Shown: in pieces, positions 1 through 8,485 of the stretch
Layout: each line of letters starts with the position of its first letter
How positions within the stretch are numbered: position 1 is the stretch's first letter
Assembly: GCA_963773085.1 (NCBI GenBank)
Contig: CAVYZS010000002.1
Location: forward strand, 124,001 to 188,000
Reading direction: 5' to 3'
Length of the DNA stretch: 64,000 bases
Source: JAENVT01 sp963773085
GTDB lineage: Bacteria; Actinomycetota; Acidimicrobiia; Acidimicrobiales; Ilumatobacteraceae
The notes under the pieces: model-generated
Seen by the model: the letters and a program-made list of their open reading frames with translations, nothing else
Told to the model about the DNA's origin: nothing
The model's database searches: none
Made by a program: the position numbers and the translations under genes

Positions 1-1054
1 GACTTCGTTCGCGCCGAAGTGGTCGATGTCATCGAGCCCTCTGCCGATCGAGTGGAGCCACCGTGCTCCGGGCACGCTGCGGGCTGCGGCGGCTGCCCCT
101 GGCAACACGTCGACGCCTCCGCGCAGCTCGGCCTCAAAGCATCCATCGTGCTCGAGGCCTTGAAGCGAACCGGCAAACTGAGCGAACCCGTCGTTGACAT
201 CGGCTCCTCCGTCCCGGCGTGGGCCTACCGCACCACGCTGCGCCTCGCTACCGGTCACGGCGACCGTCTCGGGCTTCGCGGACGCCATTCGCACGATGTG
301 GTCGAGCTCGACGGGTGTCCGGTCAGCCACCCGCTGTTGGAGGACCATGCTCGCCGAAGTGCGTGTCCGGGGGCAGGGCGAAGTCAGCCTTCGCGTCGGG
401 GCGGCTACACAACAGCGGTCGGCGTGGATCGTCGAGGGCGACATCGAGCTGCTCGGCCTGCCAGCCGACGTCGACGCTCGGACCGACGGCCACGGTGCAC
501 GAGGTCGTTGCCGGCAAGACCCTGCGAGTCAGTGCGCGGTCGTTCTTCCAGTCGGGACCGGATGCCGCAGAGCTCCTGGTGACCGCCGTCCGTCAGGCGT
601 GCGCCGACCTGATCGACGCCGACTCCATCGTCGACGCCTATGGGGGCGTCGGCTTGTTCGCTTCTGCCTTGGGCGGCCGGAGGCTGACCCTTGTCGAAGG
701 CAGTCGAGGCAGCGTGCGCGGATGCCGTGGTCAACCTTGCCGATCTCCGGGCCGATCGCCGGACTGACGTCGTCTGCGCGCAGGTCGAGCAGTGGCGGCC
801 GCGCCGCGCGGACCTCGTCGTCGCCGATCCGTCGCGGCAGCGGCCTCGGCCGGCAGGCAGTAGCCGTTCTGGCCGGTACGCATGCGCGGAGAATCGTCGT
901 GGTCAGTTGCGATCCGGTCTCTCTCGCTCGCGATGCCGGCTTGCTGCGCGAGGCGGGTTACGAACATGTGCGGTCGATCGTCTACGACCTGTTTCCCCAG
1001 ACCCATCACGTTGAAACGATCAGTACGTTCGACCGGTCGACGGCACCGTCGTGA
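1..1054 (+). pseudogene. TrmA/RlmD-family RNA (uracil-5-)-methyltransferase, left-truncated and frameshifted
   Basis: SAM-dependent enzyme of the family that makes m5U in tRNA or 23S rRNA. The start lies outside the window. Four frame changes (near 350, 475, 700 and 830) must be crossed to read it. Joined, the pieces show the iron-sulfur cysteine cluster (C-GHAAG-CGGC near 62-100), a SAM-site run DAYGGVGLF (about 637-663), a DPSR-GLGR segment matching the family DPPRxGL motif (about 825-850) and the catalytic-cysteine motif VSCDP (about 901-918). Every piece is family-like and in order, so the frame changes look recent or are sequencing indels. The gene ends with TGA at 1054, just before the convergent flavoprotein pair. 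Family is fairly sure; exact RNA target unknown. Confidence 0.8.
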
Positions 1055-1057
1055 GGC

Positions 1058-1645
1058 TCAGAGGCGCTGCATCCGACCGCCCACCCGGTCGAGGAATGCC
1101 TGCCGGCCAGCAGTAGTCGAACGGTCGATGTCGTACATGGCGAGCCACGTCGTGCGGGCGAAGCGGTGGCACAACACGCGCACCGATCTGCCGATCACCC
1201 TCCGCCCGGTCTCACCCTCCATGAGATTGACCAACTTCGACGACCCGTGAGTCGTGATGGTGACCAGTCGACGAACGTTGGTGAGCCGCGGCCTGACACG
1301 CACGGCACCATCGGCCAGGTCCCAGGCGACACCGCGCACGAGCACCCGATCGAGCCAGCCCTTCAGCATCGCCGGCTGTCCACTCCACCACGTGGGGTAG
1401 ATGAACACCAACACCTGGCACCACTGCAGTCGCTGGCAGTAATCGGTGATCGCCGGCTCGAGGCTCGGTACCGCCAGGTAGTCGAGTCGCTCCTGCAGCG
1501 AAAGTGCCGGTTCGAACTTGTCCTCGTACAGGTCGGTCACCTTCACCTCGTGGCCGGCCGCTCGCAGGGCATCGACCGCTCGCCGGCGCACCGCCGCAGT
1601 GAACGACTCCGGGTCCGGATGGCAGTACACGACGTAGACCTTCAC
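1058..1645 (-). CDS. NAD(P)H dehydrogenase (quinone)-like flavodoxin-fold protein
   Basis: 195 aa, flavodoxin-fold NQO1/KefF/MdaB-type quinone or nitro-compound reductase binding FMN or FAD. The N-terminus VKVYVVYCHPDPESF is the typical first strand and phosphate loop, and IYPTWWSGQPAMLKGW is the family signature near residue 75. It begins with GTG at 1645, overlapping the upstream paralogue's stop as GTGA, so the two are translationally coupled. A longer in-frame extension upstream is the paralogue's antisense-free alternate frame and is not the start. About half the residues in the signature blocks match the neighbour, so this is a tandem duplication. Substrate unknown. Confidence 0.88.
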   Translation of the reverse strand: MKVYVVYCHPDPESFTAAVRRRAVDALRAAGHEVKVTDLYEDKFEPALSLQERLDYLAVPSLEPAITDYCQRLQWCQVLVFIYPTWWSGQPAMLKGWLDRVLVRGVAWDLADGAVRVRPRLTNVRRLVTITTHGSSKLVNLMEGETGRRVIGRSVRVLCHRFARTTWLAMYDIDRSTTAGRQAFLDRVGGRMQRL

Positions 1646-2229
1646 AGCGACCTCATCCTCCGGTCCACGCGCCGCAGGAACGCGGCACGCTGCTCGGCGG
1701 TTCGGGAGTCGATTGCGTACAGCCCCAGCCATGATCGGCGCGTCAGGAACGCCGTGTTCAGCCTGAGGGCTCGCAGCAGGGTTCGCCGTCCGTTGTCGTG
1801 GATGACCTTCACATAGGGCCAGCGCGCGCCGTACGTGGAAATCCCGATGAGATGGTGCACGTGGGTCAGGCCGCGGCGCACGTGCTGGTTTTCGTCGAAC
1901 ACGAAGCCGACTCCGGGCACCATGACGCGCTCGAGCCAACCCTTGAGGATGGCCGGCATCGTGCTCCACCACGTCGGGTAGACGAACACGAGAACCTCGG
2001 CCTGTTTGACGATTCCGGCATGGCGTTCCGCCAACGGATCCAGAATCGGTCGATCGCTGTGATAGGCCCGCCGCTCGTCGTAGCTCATCGCCGTTCGGAA
2101 CTCTTCGGCGTACAGATCGAGCATCGTCACCTCGTGACCTGACTCGACCAGGGCGGTTCGCGCCGTTGCCGCAATCGCCTGGTTGAAGCTGGCCGGATCC
2201 GGGTGGGCGACGACAACGACGACACGCAT
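1642..2229 (-). CDS. NAD(P)H dehydrogenase (quinone)-like flavodoxin-fold protein, first of tandem pair
   Basis: 195 aa and the same family as the next gene. It shows MRVVVVVAHPDPASFN at the N-terminus and VFVYPTWWSTMPAILKGW near residue 80, which form the flavin site of NQO-type oxidoreductases. It starts at ATG 2229, divergent from the MFS transporter with only 40 bp between the starts, so a shared promoter region is likely. It overlaps the downstream paralogue by 4 bp. The two products may act as a heterodimer, as dimeric sites are common in this family, but that is inference. Confidence 0.88.
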   Translation of the reverse strand: MRVVVVVAHPDPASFNQAIAATARTALVESGHEVTMLDLYAEEFRTAMSYDERRAYHSDRPILDPLAERHAGIVKQAEVLVFVYPTWWSTMPAILKGWLERVMVPGVGFVFDENQHVRRGLTHVHHLIGISTYGARWPYVKVIHDNGRRTLLRALRLNTAFLTRRSWLGLYAIDSRTAEQRAAFLRRVDRRMRSL

Positions 2230-2269
2230 GCTGGCCGAACGCTAGTTGCGCCTTCTACGATCGTCGCTG

Positions 2270-3478
2270 ATGGAGTCGCAGGGACACAGGGCCGTCCCTG
2301 TCTGGGTGTATCTGGCCGGTTTCGTCGTGCTGGGCAGTTGCTTGAGCTTCGCCGGGCCGGCGTTGTCTCACCTCCGCGACCGCGTCGGAACAAACGACGG
2401 TGGCATCAGTCTGGTCTTCGTCGGCTCGTCGATCGGTTACATGATCGGATCGTTCATCGGCGGTCGTTTTCTCGACCGGGGCCGGGGGCACCAGGTGTGG
2501 GCGATATGCATGACCATCGCCGTCGTTGCCATCGTCGTGATCTCGCAGATTCGCGAGCTCGCCCCACTTGTCGCGACCTTCGTGGTGCTCGGCGTGGTGT
2601 CCGGCGTGGGCGACGTTTCCGGTAACACCTTGGTGGTGTGGAGCCGCCCGGAATCACCCGGCGCGGCGCTCAACGCGCTGCATCTGTTCTTCGCCGTCGG
2701 GGCGTTGTCGGCGCCATTGCTCACCAACCGTGCCTTGGCCTGGAGTGACTCGCTCTGGCCGGTGGCGGTGCCGTTGGCCGTACTCACCGTCGTCTGTTGC
2801 GTTGTGCTGTTGTCGACGCCGGCGCCGACGAAGACGCGCGCCGCGGATCGCAGTAGTGGGGACGTGGCTGCCTCCGTTCGCCGTGGCCAGCTGGCGATCG
2901 TCAGCTTGTTCTTCTTCGTCTACGTCGCCCTCGAAGTGGGTTTCGCCGGCTGGATCCACTCGTACGTGGAACAGATCGGGTATGGCGGAGCCAACACTGC
3001 AACAGGGGTCACGGTCATCTTCTACGTCGGTTTCTGCGTCGGCCGGGTCGTCTCGATCTGGCTGTCGAGCCGTTTCAGTGCGGGGTGGATGCTGGTGGGC
3101 TCGATGGCCTTGGCCTTGGCCTCGTCAACCGCTCTCGTCATCTTCAACGGCGGCAACGTCGGTCTTTGGATCGTGACGTTCATCTTCGGCGTGGCGGTCG
3201 CTCCGCAGTTCGCCTGCATGATCGGTTACGCCGAGGCTCACTTCGCCCTGTCCGGCGCAGCGACATCGGCGTTCATCGCCGCCGCGGGTCTCGGCGGCCT
3301 CGTCATGCCGTGGACGCTCGGCCAACTCTTCGATGCGCATGGCCCCGAGGTGCTTCCTCCGGTCACCCTGGTGGCCTGCATCGCCACCATCGCCGCGGCC
3401 CTATGGGTGCGGCACATGGTGCAGACCTCGGGGGCTCAGCGACCGCCCGTGACCTCGATGAACGCGCCGGTCACGTAG
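2270..3478 (+). CDS. MFS transporter
   Basis: 402 aa, with about twelve hydrophobic segments along its length and no soluble domain, as expected for a major facilitator transporter. The conserved loop-2 motif is present in a variant form (GGRFLDRGRG near residue 70). ATG 2270 is preferred to an in-frame TTG 24 bp upstream because it gives the natural MFS N-terminus. It is divergent from the quinone reductase pair and convergent with the SDR gene, overlapping that gene's last 43 bp tail to tail. The solute cannot be told from sequence; it resembles FucP/GalP-like or drug-type members. Confidence 0.85.
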   Translation: MESQGHRAVPVWVYLAGFVVLGSCLSFAGPALSHLRDRVGTNDGGISLVFVGSSIGYMIGSFIGGRFLDRGRGHQVWAICMTIAVVAIVVISQIRELAPLVATFVVLGVVSGVGDVSGNTLVVWSRPESPGAALNALHLFFAVGALSAPLLTNRALAWSDSLWPVAVPLAVLTVVCCVVLLSTPAPTKTRAADRSSGDVAASVRRGQLAIVSLFFFVYVALEVGFAGWIHSYVEQIGYGGANTATGVTVIFYVGFCVGRVVSIWLSSRFSAGWMLVGSMALALASSTALVIFNGGNVGLWIVTFIFGVAVAPQFACMIGYAEAHFALSGAATSAFIAAAGLGGLVMPWTLGQLFDAHGPEVLPPVTLVACIATIAAALWVRHMVQTSGAQRPPVTSMNAPVT

Positions 3479-4167
3479 CTTGCGGCCGGTGAAGCCAGCC
3501 ACACCACGGCCTCGGCCACCTCCTCGGGCGTCCCCACTCTCTGCATCGGAACCATGGGCGTCATCCGCTCGACGCGCCCCGGGGTGGCGTGAAGGTGGAA
3601 ATCGCTGTCGATCAGGCCCGGTCGCACTGCGTTGACTCGGATCCCGTGCGGCGCCAACTCCTTGGCCAGGCCGATCGTCATGGTGTCGATCGCGCCCTTC
3701 GAGGCGGCGTAGTGAACCCACTCGTTCGGTCCGCCGAGCACTGCGGCCTTCGACGAGATGTTGACGATGGATCCGCCGCGCCCACCAGCAAGCATGCGGC
3801 GCGCTGCCTCACGTGCGCACACGAACGGTCCGGTGAGGTTCACGGCCCACAGGCGCTCGAGGGTCTCGACCGTGTAGCTGTCCAGGGTTCCGTAGCTACC
3901 GGCGATACCGGCGTTGTTGACCAGCACGTCGAGTCGACCGACGCGTTCGTCGATCTCCGCGAACATCGCCAGCACGGCGCCTTCATCGCCGACATCGGCC
4001 TGCACTGCGATCGAGTCGTTGCCGATCTCCTCGGCCAACGCTGAGGCGGTTTCGACAGTCGCAGAGAAGTTGACGACCACGGTGTATCCACCAGAGGCAG
4101 CGAGCCGGCTGATTGCCGCGCCGATCCCACGACTCCCCCCGGTGACGAGCATCACGGGTCTTGTCAC
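3436..4167 (-). CDS. SDR family oxidoreductase
   Basis: 243 aa classical short-chain dehydrogenase/reductase, close to 3-oxoacyl-ACP reductase or glucose-1-dehydrogenase types. Visible motifs are the NAD(P) loop TGGSRGIG (residues 8-15), NNAG near 85, the catalytic serine in NISSKAAV and YAASKGA (Tyr and Lys) near 155-160. The C-terminal SYVTGAFIEVTGG is typical. The start is GTG 4167, overlapping the GNAT stop as GTGA. It is the last gene of the bkd-GNAT-SDR run, which suggests a linked role in acyl or keto-group metabolism, but the substrate is unknown. Confidence 0.92.
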   Translation of the reverse strand: MTRPVMLVTGGSRGIGAAISRLAASGGYTVVVNFSATVETASALAEEIGNDSIAVQADVGDEGAVLAMFAEIDERVGRLDVLVNNAGIAGSYGTLDSYTVETLERLWAVNLTGPFVCAREAARRMLAGGRGGSIVNISSKAAVLGGPNEWVHYAASKGAIDTMTIGLAKELAPHGIRVNAVRPGLIDSDFHLHATPGRVERMTPMVPMQRVGTPEEVAEAVVWLASPAASYVTGAFIEVTGGR

Positions 4168-4775
4168 GACAGCCGGTCCTCGAGGCCCCGCTTGATGTCG
4201 GGCCACTCGCTGCGGATCACCGAGTACATCGCCGAGTCGCGGGCTACCAGGTTCTCCTCGCCTGCCGCATACGAACCCCGATGAGCGCGCAGAACGCCTT
4301 CGAACGTGGCGCCCAACCGAAGGATCGCGGTTCGGCTCTGCGTATTGCGGACATCAGTGCAGATCGACACGCGGTGCACGTTCCAGGAGTCGAAGGCGTT
4401 GCTCAGCAGGAGGTACTTGGCCTCGGTGTTGATCGCCGTGCGTTGTGCCGAAGCTGCGAGCCACGTGCCACCGATTTCGACCTCGTCGGGCAGCGCGTTG
4501 CCACCCCACCACTCGAGACGCAAGTACCGGGTGCAGCCCACGAGCATTCCATCGCTGATGCGCCGCTGCGCGAACGGCACGGCGGTGCGGGCTCGCTGGT
4601 CGTTGAGGAGGCCGGAGATGTATCGCCGCATTCCCTCGACCGTTGGTGGCACGGCAGTCCACGCATAGGTCGATCGGTCTTGGATGCCGGCGTCGGTGAG
4701 CTCGTCAGCGAACTCCATACGGAGCTGCTCCAGTTGGACGTGGTTACCGGTGAGGGTTGGTGCCGCGACACTCAT
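4164..4775 (-). CDS. GNAT family N-acetyltransferase (RimJ/RimL-like)
   Basis: 203 aa, with the layout of RimJ/RimL-type acetyltransferases: an early YISGLLNDQRARTAVPFAQR strand block, GGTWLAASAQRTAINTEAKYLL near residue 130 with the acetyl-CoA loop region, and RTAILRLGATFEGVLR near 165, which is the usual 'S-R-A-LGF-EG' segment of this family. It lies 29 bp after bkdC and is coupled by a 4-bp overlap to the SDR gene. The target amine is unknown. It starts at ATG 4775. Confidence 0.85.
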   Translation of the reverse strand: MSVAAPTLTGNHVQLEQLRMEFADELTDAGIQDRSTYAWTAVPPTVEGMRRYISGLLNDQRARTAVPFAQRRISDGMLVGCTRYLRLEWWGGNALPDEVEIGGTWLAASAQRTAINTEAKYLLLSNAFDSWNVHRVSICTDVRNTQSRTAILRLGATFEGVLRAHRGSYAAGEENLVARDSAMYSVIRSEWPDIKRGLEDRLS

Positions 4776-4804
4776 TGGCTATCCAGCATGGCAGGCGTAC
4801 GCGG

Positions 4805-6070
4805 CTATGGCAGGAACAGAAGTGCGGGAGTCTCGAGGAGTGTCTTGATCCGTTGGATGAACGAGGCGGCGTCGGCTCCGTCGATCACCCGATGATCGAA
4901 GGACGACGAGAGGTTCATGATCTGACGCGGCTGCAGACCGTCGCCAACGTAAACGGGTCGGGTCGCGATCTTGTTGACACCGATGATTGCAACCTCCGGG
5001 TAGTTGATGATCGGCGTCGACACGATCCCACCCAAGGCACCGAGACTGGTGATCGTGATCGTTGATCCGCTCAACTCCTGGATCGTGATCGTGTGGTCGC
5101 GGGCAGCACTCGAGAGCCGGGTGACCTCCTCAGCAGTGGCCCACAGATCGAGGGTCTGGGCACTCTTGATGACGGGCACCATCAAACCCTTCGGGGTCTG
5201 GGTGGCTACCCCGAGATGCACGGACCTGTGACGATTCACGACGCCACCGTCGTCGTCGTACCGGGCGTTCATCTGCGGGAAGTCGTCGATGGCGACGACC
5301 ACGGCACGTATCAGGAACGGCAGGATCGTCAGCCTCGACTGTCGGTCGGCGTGTTGCTGGTTGAGCTCGGCGCGCAACCGCTCGACCTCGGTGACGTCGA
5401 TTTCGTCGACGTACGTGAAATGCGGAATGCGTGTCTTGGCGATCTGCATCCGCTGGGCGATGTTGCGACGCAGTCCCAGCACCGGCACTGCGTCGATGGT
5501 GTCGTCGGGGCGTGCCCCGGTCGACGTTGACCCCGCTGTCGACTGGGACCGGGTGAGATGGGCGTCGAGGTCGGCGTGGACCACGCGGCCCTCGGGCCCG
5601 CTGCCGGCAATGCCGGCGAGATCGATCCCGAGGGTCAACGCACGCTGGCGCACAGCGGGCGCGGCAGCGGGGGCGGTCGACGCCTTGACGGGTGGGCTGG
5701 GCACGGCCGAATCGGTCGCCGAATCAGCTGGCGGAACGGGCGGCGCCGGCGTGACCGGTGGAGCGAAGTCGGTCTGGGTGGGGATGATCGCCGGCTGCCC
5801 GTCGCTGGCTGTGTCGCCGGTCGTGTCGCCGTCTGTGTCGATTCGGATCAGTGCCGAGCCGACCGCGATGACGTCACCGACGGCAGCGCCGAGTGACGCG
5901 ACCACGCCCGACACAGGCGACGGCAGCTCAACGGTCGCCTTGTCGGTCATCACTTCGACCATGACCTGGTCCTCGGTGATCGTGTCGCCGGCAGCGACGT
6001 GCCACTCGACGATCTCGGCCTCGGCGATGCCTTCGCCGACGTCGGGCAACTTGACGACGTACTCGCCCAT
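4805..6070 (-). CDS. bkdC: 2-oxo acid dehydrogenase E2, dihydrolipoamide acyltransferase (branched-chain type)
   Basis: 421 aa core subunit that moves the acyl group from E1-bound thiamine to CoA. Domains in order: one lipoyl domain (1-80) with the lipoylated lysine in MTDKATVELP; an Ala/Pro-rich linker (about 85-135); a peripheral subunit-binding domain (about 138-175, VRQRALTLGIDLAGIAGSG); and the acyltransferase domain (190-421) ending in SFDHRVIDGADAA, with the HxxxDG active site. It starts at ATG 6070, one base after the E1 beta stop. With E1 alpha and beta beside it, the complex is most likely branched-chain keto-acid dehydrogenase. No E3 (lpd) gene is in the cluster. Confidence 0.93.
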   Translation of the reverse strand: MGEYVVKLPDVGEGIAEAEIVEWHVAAGDTITEDQVMVEVMTDKATVELPSPVSGVVASLGAAVGDVIAVGSALIRIDTDGDTTGDTASDGQPAIIPTQTDFAPPVTPAPPVPPADSATDSAVPSPPVKASTAPAAAPAVRQRALTLGIDLAGIAGSGPEGRVVHADLDAHLTRSQSTAGSTSTGARPDDTIDAVPVLGLRRNIAQRMQIAKTRIPHFTYVDEIDVTEVERLRAELNQQHADRQSRLTILPFLIRAVVVAIDDFPQMNARYDDDGGVVNRHRSVHLGVATQTPKGLMVPVIKSAQTLDLWATAEEVTRLSSAARDHTITIQELSGSTITITSLGALGGIVSTPIINYPEVAIIGVNKIATRPVYVGDGLQPRQIMNLSSSFDHRVIDGADAASFIQRIKTLLETPALLFLP

Positions 6071-6071
6071 G

Positions 6072-7085
6072 TCAGGCCGCCATCACGCGACGAAATGCGG
6101 CCCCGACACGCGCCGGACCGGGGAAGTAGTCCCACTCCTGGGCATGTGGGTACGGAGTGTCCCAGCCCGTCACCCTCTCGATGGGCGCCTCGAGTTGGAA
6201 GAAGCACATCTCCTGAACGGTGGCCGACAGTTCTGCGCCGAAACCGCTGGTGCGGGTGGCCTCGTGGACGATGATGCACCGTCCGGTCTTGCGCACGGAC
6301 GCTTCGATGGTCGCGGTGTCGAGAGGAAGTAGCGTGCGCAGATCGATGATCTCGGCGTCGATTCCGGTTTCTGCGGCGGCCGCCTCGGCCACGTGGACCA
6401 TCGTCCCGTACGCCAGAACGGTGACGTCGTTGCCGGGCCTGCGCACGGTGGCGCTTCCGAGCTCGACCCGGTAGTAACCCTCGGGAACCTCACCGAGAGG
6501 ATGTTTCGACCAGGGCACGACCGGCTTGTCGTGGTGGCCGTCGAACGGTCCGTTGTAGATTCGCTTCGGTTCGAGGAAGATCACCGGATCGTCGTCTTCG
6601 ATCGAGGCGATCAGCAGTCCCTTGGCGTCGTACGGGTTGGACGGCAGCACCGTGGCCAGCCCGCAGACATGAGTGAACAGGCTTTCCGGGCTCTGGCTGT
6701 GGGTCTGCCCACCGTGGATTCCACCGCCGCACGGCATGCGCACGGTGATCGGCGCCGTGAACTCGGCGCTCGAGCGGTACCGCAGGCGGGCCGCCTCCGA
6801 TATCAGCTGATCGAGGCCGGGATAGACGTAGTCGGCGAACTGGATCTCGACCACTGGTCGGAGGCCGTAGGCACCCATGCCGACGGCTGCGCCGATGATG
6901 CCACCCTCGGCGATCGGTGCGTCGAAGACACGCTCGGGGCCGTACTTGGCCTGCAGACCCTCGGTACATCGGAACACGCCTCCGAAGTAGCCGACGTCCT
7001 CACCGAAGACGACGATGTTGTCGTCGCGTTCCATCATCACGTCGATGGCTGAGCGAATGGCCGCGTTCATCGTCATCGCGCTCAT
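6072..7085 (-). CDS. bkdB: 2-oxoisovalerate dehydrogenase E1 component, beta subunit
   Basis: 337 aa transketolase-like subunit that pairs with E1 alpha to decarboxylate branched-chain 2-keto acids with thiamine diphosphate. Family blocks are visible: VVFGEDVGYFGGVF near 25, ERVFDAPIAEGGIIGAAVGMG near 55-75, RMPCGGGIHGGQTHSQSPES near 120 and the C-terminal transketolase fold (VTVLAYGTMVHVAEAA). The start is ATG 7085, overlapping the E1 alpha stop as ATGA; a longer frame upstream is not needed. Tightly coupled to both neighbours. Confidence 0.94.
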   Translation of the reverse strand: MSAMTMNAAIRSAIDVMMERDDNIVVFGEDVGYFGGVFRCTEGLQAKYGPERVFDAPIAEGGIIGAAVGMGAYGLRPVVEIQFADYVYPGLDQLISEAARLRYRSSAEFTAPITVRMPCGGGIHGGQTHSQSPESLFTHVCGLATVLPSNPYDAKGLLIASIEDDDPVIFLEPKRIYNGPFDGHHDKPVVPWSKHPLGEVPEGYYRVELGSATVRRPGNDVTVLAYGTMVHVAEAAAAETGIDAEIIDLRTLLPLDTATIEASVRKTGRCIIVHEATRTSGFGAELSATVQEMCFFQLEAPIERVTGWDTPYPHAQEWDYFPGPARVGAAFRRVMAA

Positions 7086-8320
7086 CGCTCGTCCTCCATC
7101 TGCTGACGCTGTCGCTGCAGATGATCCGGCATCACCTTGAACACGTCCTCGAAGATGCTCTTCGCGCTGGCCACCCGCCCATCGAGAAGAGTGCCGTACG
7201 ACTCTGCTTCTCGCGCCGCCGCCAACACCTCGCCCTCCACGTCGGCGATCAGCTCGCTGTGCTTGTCGTCGGACCACTCGCCACGAGCGACGAGGTGTTG
7301 CTTCAACCGATCGATCGGATCACCGAGCGGCCACGACTTCCATTCGTCGGCCGGGCGATAGCGCGATGGATCGTCAGATGTCGAGTGAGCGGAAGCGCGG
7401 TACGTGACCCACTCGATCAACGTCGGGCCGAGGTTGGCGCGTGCGCGCTCTGCTGCCCAGCGAGTGGCGGCGATCACGGCGAGGTAGTCGTTGCCGTCGA
7501 CGCGAAGCGCTGGGATGCCGTACCCGATCGCTCGCGCCGCGAACGGCGAATGAGAGCCACCAGCAATGCCTTGGAACGACGAGATTGCCCACTGGTTGTT
7601 GACCACGTTCAGGATCACCGGCGCCTGGTACGTCGTGGCGAAGGTCAGAGCGTGGTGGAAGTCGGCTTCGGCGGTGGTCCCCTCGCCGACGACGCCAGAG
7701 GCGATGCGGGTATCACCCTTGATCGCCGAGGCCATCGCCCAGCCGACAGCCTGGATGTACTGCGTGCCGAGGTTGCCCGAGATCGAGAAGAAGCCGACCT
7801 CGCGGGCCGAGTACATGATCGGCATCTGTCGGCCGTGCAGCCGGTCCTTCTCATTGGAGAACACCTGGCACATCATTTCGACCAGCGGCCACCGACGGGC
7901 GATCAACCACCCCTGCTGGCGGTACGTGGGGAAGAACATGTCGTCGGGGCGGAGCTCCAGGGCATGACCCACGGCAAACGCCTCTTCGCCGGTGCAACGC
8001 ATGTAGAACGAGGTCTTGCTCTGGCGCTGCGCGGTGAGCATGCGGTCGTCGTAAGCACGGGTCATGACCATTGCCCGCAGCCCTTGGTACAGCGCATCGG
8101 GCCCGACATCGGGAATCCACGGTCCGACGGCGGATCCGTTGTCGTCGAGGACGCGGATCATCGAGTACGCCAGATCACGAATCTCCCGCGGGTCAGTGGA
8201 GATCTCGGGGCGGCGCACGCTGCCTGCGGTCGGCACGTCGACATAGGAGAAGTCGGCTGGTTCGCCCGGTCGAGCCGGTGGCTCCGGTATCCGAAATCGA
8301 AGTGGAACGGCTTCGATCAT
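7082..8320 (-). CDS. bkdA: 2-oxoisovalerate dehydrogenase E1 component, alpha subunit
   Basis: 412 aa thiamine-diphosphate subunit of branched-chain keto-acid dehydrogenase. The ThDP motif runs from GDTRIASGVVGEGTTAEAD to VVNNQWAIS, and the NNQWAIS ending is characteristic of branched-chain rather than pyruvate E1 alpha. The phosphorylation-loop region (RASAHSTSDDPSRYR) is present near residue 305. The start ATG 8320 is chosen because AGGAGG lies just upstream (8325-8330 on the minus strand); an open extension to 8389 is rejected. It is the first gene of a bkdA-bkdB-bkdC-GNAT-SDR run. Its promoter should lie between 8321 and the divergent subtilase start. Confidence 0.94.
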   Translation of the reverse strand: MIEAVPLRFRIPEPPARPGEPADFSYVDVPTAGSVRRPEISTDPREIRDLAYSMIRVLDDNGSAVGPWIPDVGPDALYQGLRAMVMTRAYDDRMLTAQRQSKTSFYMRCTGEEAFAVGHALELRPDDMFFPTYRQQGWLIARRWPLVEMMCQVFSNEKDRLHGRQMPIMYSAREVGFFSISGNLGTQYIQAVGWAMASAIKGDTRIASGVVGEGTTAEADFHHALTFATTYQAPVILNVVNNQWAISSFQGIAGGSHSPFAARAIGYGIPALRVDGNDYLAVIAATRWAAERARANLGPTLIEWVTYRASAHSTSDDPSRYRPADEWKSWPLGDPIDRLKQHLVARGEWSDDKHSELIADVEGEVLAAAREAESYGTLLDGRVASAKSIFEDVFKVMPDHLQRQRQQMEDER

Positions 8321-8417
8321 TGAACCTCCTGTGAAGGTGCCTAGTTCATCACGTTCGGGCCGTAGTAGCGAGCGGTACGAATCTGCCACTCCTGATTGCG
8401 CACTTGAACTTCTGTTC

Positions 8418-8438
8418 CAGGCGAGTTAGGTTCGCCTG
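8418..8438. promoter_or_regulatory. Inverted repeat in the bkdA/subtilase divergent spacer
   Basis: CAGGCGA, a 7-base spacer, then TCGCCTG form a perfect 7+7 inverted repeat. The right part, TTAGGTTCGCCTGT (8426-8439), also partly resembles the left half of an IdeR/DtxR iron box. It could be an operator for bkdA, for the subtilase, or for both. No function is proven. Confidence 0.4.
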
Positions 8439-8485
8439 TGGGCAGACGGGCAAGCAGACACATTCATCCAGAAAACGGGGGAACG

